From: SAR324 cluster bacterium
GTDB taxonomy: Bacteria; SAR324; NAC60-12
Length of the DNA: 64,000 nucleotides
Direction: 5' to 3'
NCBI GenBank assembly: GCA_015231885.1
Contig: JADGAT010000004.1
Span: 29,369 to 93,368, forward strand
Part shown: one piece after another, positions 20,483 to 28,913 of the stretch
Layout of the letters: every line of letters starts with the position of its first letter
Position numbering within the stretch: position 1 is the stretch's first letter
Program-made: the position numbers and the translations under genes
Notes under the pieces: model-generated
The model's database searches: none
Seen by the model: only the letters and a program-made list of their open reading frames with translations
Told to the model about the DNA's origin: nothing

Positions 20483-20977
20483 TTAAGAAACGCGTTGACA
20501 CTGGTTTTGAAGACTTGGGTGGTCAAGGATGTTGGTGATGGTTTGTAAAAATGTTTCGATGCGTTGTTCTCGATTGCCTTGTTCTACAAAAATTTGTTCG
20601 TACTTTTGCTGTGATAATTGAACAAACTCAGGTTTTGCATCCACAGAACATCCCATTACTTCAATCAATGAATTCAAATACGCCCCATCTCCTTTGGCGA
20701 TTTCTTCTTCCAGATTAGTATAGGTCTGACTGATGAACATTTTTTGTTGTTCAACTTTAACAATACCCGAGTTGGAACAGCCTAATGTGCCTGTTGAAAT
20801 AGCAAACAAGTTGGTTATTCCAAAGGAACTGTCCGTGATAGTGGCTACAGTTTGTGATAGTAAACCATTACTGCCTTGAAGCACGGTTGGTCCTAAACCG
20901 CACGAATTTTTTGCGCTAGCACTCATGGGTACTAAAATGAATACTAATAACACAATGAATCGGCATATATTCTTCAT
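20483..20977 (-). CDS. DUF3015 family secreted protein, copy 1
   Basis: The 164-residue paralogue of the next gene has a signal peptide (about 1-22), CGLGPTVLQG at the mature N-terminus, SFGITNLFAISTGTLGC, YTNLEEEIAKGDGAYLNSL and a terminal cysteine (NQCQRVS). The shared N-terminal CGLG motif, the TGTLGC/TSGC motif and the NLEE block show that the two arose by tandem duplication, though much of the sequence has drifted. An AAAGGAA ribosome binding site precedes the start. The function of this family is unknown. Confidence 0.85.
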   Translation of the reverse strand: MKNICRFIVLLVFILVPMSASAKNSCGLGPTVLQGSNGLLSQTVATITDSSFGITNLFAISTGTLGCSNSGIVKVEQQKMFISQTYTNLEEEIAKGDGAYLNSLIEVMGCSVDAKPEFVQLSQQKYEQIFVEQGNREQRIETFLQTITNILDHPSLQNQCQRVS

Positions 20978-21234
20978 ATATTTCCTTTCACGTTAAGGTA
21001 AAAATTCTTTTTGATCCAACAACCCTCATGCATTAGAAGATCATCGCCCGCATAAGGTTCAAAAACAATTCGTTTCTCATTCAAATGAGTCGAAAAACAA
21101 ACCCTGCACTGGAAAATCCGTCAACGTATTGAGCGAAAGAAAGATGTTTCATCTTGATTTGAGTGCACAGGCTTATAGAATGCAATTGTCATGCTGAGAA
21201 CACAAAATCAAGCCAAAGTCTATTTTTTGCTGAT

Positions 21235-23124
21235 ATGAAACGTTTTATCTCTGGAATTATTCTCATCTTGTTTAGTTTTCCATCTTTTCTCCAAGCAGAG
21301 AATTTTTTTACGTATCTGGAAAATCTTCAAAAAATTGCACAACAAAGAAAATTGTATGAAAAACAACAGTGGCTGCGCTTACTCCATTACACTCCATTGA
21401 AAGTGGAGGGTGAGAGTGAAATCGGAGACCCTCGTTTTTTTAATGCCCGTGATGGAGCAGACCATCCAGCACATGAATTGTATGAAACTCTGGAAGCCAT
21501 TTTTGATCCGGTGTTTGAGCGAGGGAATGGCCATGGCATTTGTCGTTTCCCTGCGCGTTTTTATTGGCTCAATCAGCAGCTGCACTTTGATCCTCAGTAC
21601 TTACCACCAGTTGATTGCAGAAGTTACAATGCCTGGCGAAAACTGATTGCTGCGAAATCGGTCAGTGTTGTTTTTGCTTCCTCGTACATGGGAAACCCTG
21701 CTTCTGTTTTTGGACACACCTTTCTGAAATTCAACCAAAAAAAAAGAAATCCTTCGCTGAATTTATTGGCCCATGTGGTCCAGTTCCAGGCCATTGTTGA
21801 TGATCAAATTGGTGTGCTTTATGCGTTGAAAGGGTTGTTTGGCGGGTATGACGGTTATTATGCCCTCAACCCGTACTATACTCCCATTCTTTCAAATATC
21901 GAATTTGAGGACCGCAGTATTTGGGAATATGAATTGAATTTGACTACAGAGGAACTGGAGATCCTGATCATGCACAGCTGGGAAATGGCGAACTCTTACA
22001 TCCCCTATTATTTTACTTTGGAGAATTGCAGCTATCGCACTTTAGAATTAATAGAAATTGCGGCACCTCAGTATCCGTTGAAATCCCCTTATCATTTATG
22101 GGCTATTCCTGCAACGACTGTACGTGATGTGATCGATCAAAAAGGATTGTTTGCAAAAATGAATTATTTTCCTGCACGCACCAGGCAGCTTTTGCAAAAA
22201 TTCAATACGCTCACGGATGCTGAAAAGGACATCTTACTCACACTTGTCGAACAACCCGAATGGGTTCAATCGGAAGCCTATTCTCTTTTACCTGACGAAA
22301 GAAAAGGGTTGATTCTGGATACGGCGCTTGATTATTTACGCAGTCGCTTGAACGAAAACCAGGATGACCTGGAATCCGAAAAAAAGCGTCGGTATCTCCT
22401 GCGCGTACGCAGCCGTTTGAAAAACGTGATGCCTGCTCAATTACCACTAACTCAAGAAAAACCACTGCAGGATGGTCATTCTGCGAACCGAGTCCGATTG
22501 GGAATTGGCGGCAACAGAGAAGGAGTTTTTCAAGAATTTGCGATTTGGCCGGCGTATCATGATATTTTAGCCGATGAGTCCGGCCATCTGGAAAATTCAC
22601 AGTTGAGCGTATTGGATGTGAGAGTCCGACGTTACCCCAATAATGAATGGACCATGCATCAACTGGATATGACCAATGTGATCAGTCTGACTCCTCTTAG
22701 TTTGATTCGGAGTGATTGGTCATGGCGTGTTAAAACCAGTGTGGAACCTTCTACAAAAAGAATGTGTCGTGTTTGCCGAAAAGTACTGGGGCAGGTTGGG
22801 CTGGGATACAGTTGGGAAATACATTATTGGAAAAAAGCAGTCTCCTACTTCATGGGAAATGTGACTGCGGAAGTGGACACAGCCTACCATTATGATTATA
22901 TGATAGGAACTGGTATGTGGGGAGGTGTTTTGTTAGAATGGACACCTCAGTGGAAAAGCCATCTGGAAATTCAAACGACGCAGGGATTGTTGGGAGATCC
23001 TCACTATTATATTAACGGAAAAATACATCAAAGGTGGACCCTGAATCAAAATAAAGATTTACGAGTCGAATTGAATTTTGGGCATTTTGGAGAACTATTA
23101 ATGGCCTTAAATTTCTATTATTGA
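21235..23124 (+). CDS. DUF4105 (Lnb-type) secreted protein
   Basis: The 629-residue protein has a signal peptide (MKRFISGIILILFSFPSFLQA) and the DUF4105 domain. Its marks are SSYMGNPASVFGHTFLKF with a histidine near 161, and YFTLENCSYRTLELIE with a cysteine near 264. These His and Cys residues fit the predicted papain/NlpC-like site of the family. The last 200 residues (from about 430) have an alternating hydrophobic pattern and end in LMALNFYY, as in an outer-membrane barrel. The frame is open from 21163, but the ATG at 21235 puts the signal peptide at the N-terminus. It lies directly upstream of a lipoprotein hydrolase, suggesting a joint envelope role. Confidence 0.82.
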   Translation: MKRFISGIILILFSFPSFLQAENFFTYLENLQKIAQQRKLYEKQQWLRLLHYTPLKVEGESEIGDPRFFNARDGADHPAHELYETLEAIFDPVFERGNGHGICRFPARFYWLNQQLHFDPQYLPPVDCRSYNAWRKLIAAKSVSVVFASSYMGNPASVFGHTFLKFNQKKRNPSLNLLAHVVQFQAIVDDQIGVLYALKGLFGGYDGYYALNPYYTPILSNIEFEDRSIWEYELNLTTEELEILIMHSWEMANSYIPYYFTLENCSYRTLELIEIAAPQYPLKSPYHLWAIPATTVRDVIDQKGLFAKMNYFPARTRQLLQKFNTLTDAEKDILLTLVEQPEWVQSEAYSLLPDERKGLILDTALDYLRSRLNENQDDLESEKKRRYLLRVRSRLKNVMPAQLPLTQEKPLQDGHSANRVRLGIGGNREGVFQEFAIWPAYHDILADESGHLENSQLSVLDVRVRRYPNNEWTMHQLDMTNVISLTPLSLIRSDWSWRVKTSVEPSTKRMCRVCRKVLGQVGLGYSWEIHYWKKAVSYFMGNVTAEVDTAYHYDYMIGTGMWGGVLLEWTPQWKSHLEIQTTQGLLGDPHYYINGKIHQRWTLNQNKDLRVELNFGHFGELLMALNFYY

Positions 23125-23138
23125 TGAATTGCTTTACC

Positions 23139-23987
23139 ATGAAAATAAAAGACGCATTTTGGCTGCTTGTTTCCTTAGTATTGGCCTTGATTCCGGGTTG
23201 TAATCAGCTGTTTTACAATCCCACCTCCTTGGAATACTTGACGCCTAAACAACTTGGATTTGCTTATGAAAATGTTTATTTTCACAGCCAGGACGGCACT
23301 AAGCTCCATGGATGGTTCCTTCCAGCCCAATCCGGTAATGCCAAAGGCACCATCATTCATTATCATGGCAATTCTGAAAATTTATCCCATTATTTTTTTC
23401 ATGTATTCTATTTTGCGCAGCGCAGTTATAATTTATTCATGTTTGATTACCGGGGGTATGGAAAGTCCAGTGGAGAAGCCACTCCTCAAGGAGTGTATGA
23501 AGATGCCATTGCGGCTTTGAATTATGTGAAAAACCGTCCTGATGTTCATCCGGACAAACTGATTGTCTTTGGGCAAAGTTTGGGAGGAGCACTGGCATTG
23601 AGGATGATGGGCGAAATCAAACCAGAAGGAATTGTGGCTGTGGTGACGGAAGGAGCTTTTTATGCGTATCAGCAAATTGCAGAAGAAAAAATGCAGGAAG
23701 TGTGGTTCACGAAGTTGTTGAAGTACCCTCTGTCCCTGCTGTTATTTGATGATGATTATGCGCCTGCTCCTGTGATCAAAAATATTGCACCAGTACCTTT
23801 ATTGATTGTTCACGGCACCCGGGATAATGTGGTGCCTTATCACCATGGGTCCCAGATTTTTAAAGCAGCTCAGGAACCTAAACAGATGTGGACGATTGAC
23901 AATGGAAAACATGTACAAATGTTGACAAAGTACCGCAGCATTTATCGAGACCGTTTAATTGCTTTTTTTGACAGCCATGTGGATTAA
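23139..23987 (+). CDS. Lipoprotein alpha/beta hydrolase (BEM46/FrsA-like)
   Basis: The protein (282 residues from the ATG at 23139) has a lipoprotein signal with lipobox IPGC, so it is probably tethered to a membrane. The hydrolase core shows IIHYHGNSEN, DYRGYGKSSG, the nucleophile elbow FGQSLGG, the acid in VHGTRDNVVP and the histidine in DNGKHVQM. It matches the BEM46-like serine hydrolases of unknown substrate. An alternative start at 23121 (TTG) or 23124 (ATG) would overlap the upstream stop but would add residues ahead of the signal peptide. Confidence 0.85.
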   Translation: MKIKDAFWLLVSLVLALIPGCNQLFYNPTSLEYLTPKQLGFAYENVYFHSQDGTKLHGWFLPAQSGNAKGTIIHYHGNSENLSHYFFHVFYFAQRSYNLFMFDYRGYGKSSGEATPQGVYEDAIAALNYVKNRPDVHPDKLIVFGQSLGGALALRMMGEIKPEGIVAVVTEGAFYAYQQIAEEKMQEVWFTKLLKYPLSLLLFDDDYAPAPVIKNIAPVPLLIVHGTRDNVVPYHHGSQIFKAAQEPKQMWTIDNGKHVQMLTKYRSIYRDRLIAFFDSHVD

Positions 23988-24058
23988 ACTCTCTCGATAT
24001 AACTCAATTCAATCAAGTATAAATAATTTTTTCCCTGACTTCATTTCAGAGGTTTGTC

Positions 24059-27000
24059 ATGCCGACTCTTTATTACTCCAATCACTTGGAAAATCTGGTG
24101 GTTTCCCTTGCTGAAAATTCTGGAGAAACAGATCCATTTGAGCCCATTTTTATCATTGTTCCCAACTTTAATTTACAAAAATGGCTTTCGTTGGAGTTGG
24201 CGCAGGTCAAAGGAGTTGTTGCCAATTATCGTTTTTTGCCTCTTGAGACAGCAATTGCCGAGGCCATCCTGGATCTTGATAAAGCAGTGCAGGAGCAAAG
24301 ACCCTTGTCAAAAGAAAAGACTCTGCTCCGCCCCGTTCAGCTGCAGCGTTTGATTATCCAGACACTGACAGATGTCCTGCAAGAGACACAGGAGGGAGAT
24401 GATGGGGTGTGGTCATCACTGAGGGTTTATCTGCAGCACCATACGTCCCCTGAGGAATCCATGGAGAAGCGTCTGTTTCAGTTGTCTGCTCGCATCACTC
24501 GTCTATTCCAGGATTACAGTTACCATCGTCCCGATTTGCTACAGCAGTGGGAAAATGGGCAATTTTGTTTTTCGGAAACGATGGCCGCAGCAACAGAAAA
24601 GTGGCAGCGCCAACTCTGGCTGGAGTTGTTTGGTGACACCCCTCGTTCTTCCCTGGTGACATTGTCCCACCTGATTACTCATTACCATCCGGTTGTCCCT
24701 GCTGTCAAAAGCAAGCTGCATATTTTTGGAATTTCTTATATCTCCCGGCTCCACCAGGAAGCCTTGTCCAAATTGGACTGCCAATATGATATCTTTGTCT
24801 ATGCACTCAACCCCTGTATGGAATTTTGGGAAGATTTAAAGGCCGATTGGGAAGTGCGGCGTGAGGCACGTAAAAATATTCTGGTGTATCAAAAGGATCC
24901 CATCAGTATGGAAGAATTTGAAGCAGGAGGATTGATCCAAAATGAAGAGGACACTCCTCTTCTTCAGGCATGGGGACGGCCTGGAAAGGAAAATATTCGC
25001 CTGCTCAACGAGTGGACAGGATGGGTTTTTACAGAAAAATTTGTTGATCCACGACAGTCCGTTCCTCCCACTCTGCTGGAACAGGTTCAATATGATATTC
25101 TGGTACGCGAACCCAGGCGCCGTGAACCGATGCATAAAAAGCAGGACGAGAGCATTGAGGTCATGGCCTGCCCCAATGTCCGCCGGGAATCAGAAATTGT
25201 TGCCAACCAGATATGGGACCTGGTGCAAAAAGATCCGACACTCAAATTCAATGACATTGCCGTGGTGGTGCCGGATATGGGAACCTACCAAGCTGATCTC
25301 GAATTGTGTTTTACCAAACTGCACCAGCTTCCTTACAGTTTGATTGATGGCACCGTTGATTCGGCAGGGCGCTTGGTGGAAGGATTTTTAAAGCTGCTCC
25401 AGCTGGGATTTAGCGAGTACAACCGTAAAGATTTATTTGAGATTTTTTGCCATCCGAATTTTATGGCACGTTTTGAAAAGGACAATGTCGATGTGAGCCA
25501 GTGGCTGTCGTGGGCAGATGAATTGGGAATTTTTTATGGCATCAATCGTGAGAAAAATAAGGAAGACGGATTTCATTATGTTAATAAGGATCTGTACAAT
25601 TGGGAACAGGGATTCAAACGCTTGACACTGGGTATGTATCTCCAGCAGGAACAGGAGTGGAATCCTCTGATATATGCGGTGTCTGGGGATAAATATATGC
25701 CCGTTGCGCTGCACAGTTCCCAACATGATGAAGCCGTGCGCTTTATGGCCATTGTGCGCTCGTTGATTGCTGATACGAAAGACATGCCGGGCTGGAAAAT
25801 GAGTGCCACAGCATGGGGACGGTACCTGGCACTCCTCGTAAAAACCTACCTAGGGCCTATCGATGCTTCGGAAGATTCGATATTTCGTAATATTCTCAAT
25901 AGCCTGTCGGATTTGGAAGCACTTGATCAGGTTTGTGCGGATCCTGATAAAGAGATGCTGAGTTATCGAATTGTCTATGACTTTGTAAAGCAGCATCACA
26001 GTCAAATTTCCATCAAACGAGGATTTTATTTGGCAGATGGGGTAACCATTGCTTCTTTTTTACCAATGCGTCCGATTCCCTTTCAGGCACTGTTTGTGAT
26101 GGGACTCGGCGAAGGGGTGTTTCCCAGGCTGCTTAAAAAAGACAACCTAGACTTACGGGAAGCTCCGGTGCCTTTGAAAAGTCGAGTGTTGGGAAAACAT
26201 TTCAGGGAACGGAGCATTGGTGATGTTTCCAATGCGGAACGCGACAAATACATGTTTCTCGAAGCTCTGATTTCTACTCGAAAATACCTGTGCTTGAGCT
26301 ATGTCTCACGGAATATCCATTCCGATGACCTGCTGGAACCTTCATCGATTCTGCAGACCTTACTCGGTGTGATCGAATCTCAATATTTACCAGCCGATGA
26401 AAAATTTATTCCCCAGTCCTACCCTCTGAAAGGGTATTCTCTTCAACATTTTCCCGAATTGGCTTCAGAGGCTCATAATGCGCGGGGGGGGCTTGTCAAC
26501 TACGATGTCCATGCTTTCCGGCAAGCACGTGCGTTGCAGCTGCGTAAACAATTAGAAGATAATTTGAGCAATCACTTTCATAGGTCGGTAGCTCTCTCGA
26601 AAGAACGGCTGCTGCATCAGGCCAGGAAATGGCAAATTACCAGTGATGTGTCCGCTCATTCCCAAGAACTACTAACTGAGACTGAAGCAGATGAACTGGA
26701 AACCATTCCTCTTTATTTTTCCCAGATCCGGGCTTTTCTAGAATGTCCGCTGCAGTCAACAGCGCGTCGTAAATTGGGAATCATGGAAGAAGACGAAGAA
26801 GATCGTTCCGAATTGATTGACGAGCCCTTTGAAACACCGTTTTTACAGGAAAATGTACTCCTCAAAACAGTATTTGCTCATGCCGTGGAGAAAAAAAATC
26901 CGGATTGGGCGACACTGTATGAAAAACATGCAGAAATTTTTGAACTGCAGGGAAAGATGCCAACTGGTGAATTCAAGGAATGGAACAGGACTCGTCATCT

Positions 27001-27721
27001 CCGGCAGCTGGAAGGCTGGCAGGAAAATTTACAGCAAGCGATGGCCCCCCAGCAATCCTGGTCGAAGTTGGTAGAAGGTGCTCAGATTTTCCGTTTTGGG
27101 CGTCCTCTGGAAGGAGAAAAATATTTTGAGACCCAAACCATTTTTTCTCCAATTTCTTTGGAAATTCAGAGGCTCACTGGTAAATCGGTCAAAATTGAAC
27201 TGCAAGGCAATACGCAATGGTGTATTCCGCGGAGTGAATGCTGGTATTCCATTTATTTGAGCAACCACACCAAACAATTGTCAACACGACATTTTCTGCG
27301 CGGTTTCCTGGATATGGTTTTTTTATCAGCATCCGGGCAGGCTCCTTCTGCATCTACTATGCAAAGTTTGCTGATGCCTGCCGCCGCTGGAGAGCATCAA
27401 AGACAAACCCTGAAGGTTTTCAGTCAGGAAAAAAGCCAGGACTACCTCTGTCAACTTATTGGAGAGATGCTGGATGCCAATTATGCGTTTTTGATGCCCA
27501 TTGAAGCCATTATGACGGTTTGCAAGAAGCAAATCCCTGATTCTGAAGAGAATTTTCAGCAAATGCTGAACCAGGAAATTCAGAAACTCGTTGACAATCC
27601 TCGCTCCTCCTTCAGTTCCAAATGGGGTCCTGTTCAGGATCTTTCTTCTTTTGGGCCTCCTTCCCAGGCCTACTCCCTTTTCCAAAAACGATTTTCACCT
27701 TATTTTGAAACTTTGGCTTGA
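24059..27721 (+). CDS. recC: Exodeoxyribonuclease V gamma subunit RecC
   Basis: RecC holds RecB and RecD together and reads Chi in the RecBCD helicase-nuclease. The 1220-residue protein (E. coli RecC is 1122) starts with FIIVPNFNLQKWLSLELAQ and VVANYRFLPLETA, which match the degenerate helicase head of RecC. Later it has VMGLGEGVFPRLLKKDNLDL and LYFSQIRAFLECPLQSTARR, the degenerate RecB-nuclease-like segment. The usual helicase motifs are absent, as expected for RecC. recB and recD are not next to it: the next gene downstream is a ParB-domain gene on the opposite strand. The start ATG is preceded by only a weak ribosome binding site. Confidence 0.92.
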   Translation: MPTLYYSNHLENLVVSLAENSGETDPFEPIFIIVPNFNLQKWLSLELAQVKGVVANYRFLPLETAIAEAILDLDKAVQEQRPLSKEKTLLRPVQLQRLIIQTLTDVLQETQEGDDGVWSSLRVYLQHHTSPEESMEKRLFQLSARITRLFQDYSYHRPDLLQQWENGQFCFSETMAAATEKWQRQLWLELFGDTPRSSLVTLSHLITHYHPVVPAVKSKLHIFGISYISRLHQEALSKLDCQYDIFVYALNPCMEFWEDLKADWEVRREARKNILVYQKDPISMEEFEAGGLIQNEEDTPLLQAWGRPGKENIRLLNEWTGWVFTEKFVDPRQSVPPTLLEQVQYDILVREPRRREPMHKKQDESIEVMACPNVRRESEIVANQIWDLVQKDPTLKFNDIAVVVPDMGTYQADLELCFTKLHQLPYSLIDGTVDSAGRLVEGFLKLLQLGFSEYNRKDLFEIFCHPNFMARFEKDNVDVSQWLSWADELGIFYGINREKNKEDGFHYVNKDLYNWEQGFKRLTLGMYLQQEQEWNPLIYAVSGDKYMPVALHSSQHDEAVRFMAIVRSLIADTKDMPGWKMSATAWGRYLALLVKTYLGPIDASEDSIFRNILNSLSDLEALDQVCADPDKEMLSYRIVYDFVKQHHSQISIKRGFYLADGVTIASFLPMRPIPFQALFVMGLGEGVFPRLLKKDNLDLREAPVPLKSRVLGKHFRERSIGDVSNAERDKYMFLEALISTRKYLCLSYVSRNIHSDDLLEPSSILQTLLGVIESQYLPADEKFIPQSYPLKGYSLQHFPELASEAHNARGGLVNYDVHAFRQARALQLRKQLEDNLSNHFHRSVALSKERLLHQARKWQITSDVSAHSQELLTETEADELETIPLYFSQIRAFLECPLQSTARRKLGIMEEDEEDRSELIDEPFETPFLQENVLLKTVFAHAVEKKNPDWATLYEKHAEIFELQGKMPTGEFKEWNRTRHLRQLEGWQENLQQAMAPQQSWSKLVEGAQIFRFGRPLEGEKYFETQTIFSPISLEIQRLTGKSVKIELQGNTQWCIPRSECWYSIYLSNHTKQLSTRHFLRGFLDMVFLSASGQAPSASTMQSLLMPAAAGEHQRQTLKVFSQEKSQDYLCQLIGEMLDANYAFLMPIEAIMTVCKKQIPDSEENFQQMLNQEIQKLVDNPRSSFSSKWGPVQDLSSFGPPSQAYSLFQKRFSPYFETLA

Positions 27722-27799
27722 GTGGTCGCTTTATAATCCCATTTTCAATAGTTCAGACAATTTTTTTTGGTACGGTTTAGAAAAAATAGACAAGAATAT

Positions 27800-28618
27800 T
27801 CAAGAGACGAGTTCATCAATCAGACCAGGAAAAGCATTTTTGACAAGCTCCAGATGATCTTCGTTGAAACTTTTTCCTTCCAGTACAAGGATGAGCGATA
27901 GCAGCGTTTCATTATCTATTTTATAGCTCTGGGCCTTTTTAGTTTCCATTTTTCGAGCAATATTCTTTTTAGCCGTTCTAAAAGTCAGGGGTTTTTTAAT
28001 CGGCTGGGGTTTCGATCCGCCCGCTGAAAGTGCCTTAAGTTCCGTTTCAAGAATCTTTCTTTCATTACCGGCAGGCGCATTGAGAACGGCTCGACAAATT
28101 GATTTAGCCCGGGCCCAGGATAACTTTCCATCTTCAAGAAGTTTTCTGAGTCGGTGATCCATTCCCGGAGCATAACGGATAATATCTTCTATCCATGAGA
28201 CGCTCCTGTCTATAAATTCCGATATCCTCTCCGTCGACCAGTTCGCATTATTCAGATAGATCACAATATCGAAAAAATCCGTTATCTTTGTGTCCACTCT
28301 GTCTGCATTGAGTTTAAGGTTCAGGGCTTTGATTTCGTCAAATTCTCCGCTCACGACTCTGATATCTACTCTGTCAAAATAACCAGGATTCTTTTTTCTT
28401 ATACCGTTAATAGCAGCGAGACGATGGAATCCACCTATCAAATAAAACTCATGCGGTTTCTTTTCCCATACGACAAGAGGTTCGAGGAGCCCATTTTTCA
28501 AGATATCCTCTTCATAGTGGGAAACTTTCTGCAGGTTCAAGGCTCTATGATTGCTGATATCGGGATGTGACTGAATTTTGTGAATTTCCGTATATTCATA
28601 TCTCTTTGTTGTAAGCAT
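27800..28618 (-). CDS. ParB/KorB-like DNA-binding protein
   Basis: The 272-residue protein begins with a ParB/Srx-type domain: YTEIHKIQSHPDISNH, EEDILKNGLLEPLVVWEK and FYLIGGFHRLAAIN near residues 58-70. A helical part follows (about 120-175, STERISEFIDRSVSWIEDII) that looks like the helix-turn-helix of KorB/ParB, then a basic linker rich in Lys. Chromosomal ParB normally sits beside parA; here there is none, and the gene lies alone between recC and recJ on the opposite strand. It may be a transcription regulator or part of a lost mobile element. Function is unassigned. Confidence 0.75.
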   Translation of the reverse strand: MLTTKRYEYTEIHKIQSHPDISNHRALNLQKVSHYEEDILKNGLLEPLVVWEKKPHEFYLIGGFHRLAAINGIRKKNPGYFDRVDIRVVSGEFDEIKALNLKLNADRVDTKITDFFDIVIYLNNANWSTERISEFIDRSVSWIEDIIRYAPGMDHRLRKLLEDGKLSWARAKSICRAVLNAPAGNERKILETELKALSAGGSKPQPIKKPLTFRTAKKNIARKMETKKAQSYKIDNETLLSLILVLEGKSFNEDHLELVKNAFPGLIDELVS

Positions 28619-28646
28619 ATCTTATTACTATGGATGGAAGTTAAAA

Positions 28647-28910
28647 TTAATTGCAGCGGCTACGGTTTATTTCGTATTTCAGATCAAGTTGTATAAAATA
28701 GCGAAAAACATCTATATTGTAAACTTCGATATTCGCAAAATTCCCGATCTTGCAAAATCTTGGGCATGTGGACTGCTGGAATTTATCTGTAAATTTATAT
28801 GCGCGTTCCCCGGATTTGAGTCTTGAGTTTTCAAACGCCGACCCATATTGTGGAAATATCATGTAAGCATACTGAACGGAATCTAACACTATCTTCATTT
28901 TTTTCGACAA
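28647..28910 (-). CDS. Possible small hypothetical protein
   Basis: An open frame of 87 codons (TTG at 28910, or ATG at 28898) lies 28 bases upstream of the ParB-like gene and ends 3 bases short of the divergent recJ start. It has no recognised motif and only weak ribosome binding signals. It could be a real small partner of the ParB-like gene, a gene remnant, or just chance in a 295-base intergenic gap. Confidence 0.25.
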   Translation of the reverse strand: MSKKMKIVLDSVQYAYMIFPQYGSAFENSRLKSGERAYKFTDKFQQSTCPRFCKIGNFANIEVYNIDVFRYFIQLDLKYEINRSRCN

Positions 28911-28913
28911 CCC

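Noticed and set aside
21001-21235. Possible palindrome CTCATTCAAATGAG upstream of the DUF4105 gene
   Set aside because: It is a single short inverted repeat with no second site or regulator nearby, so an operator cannot be supported.
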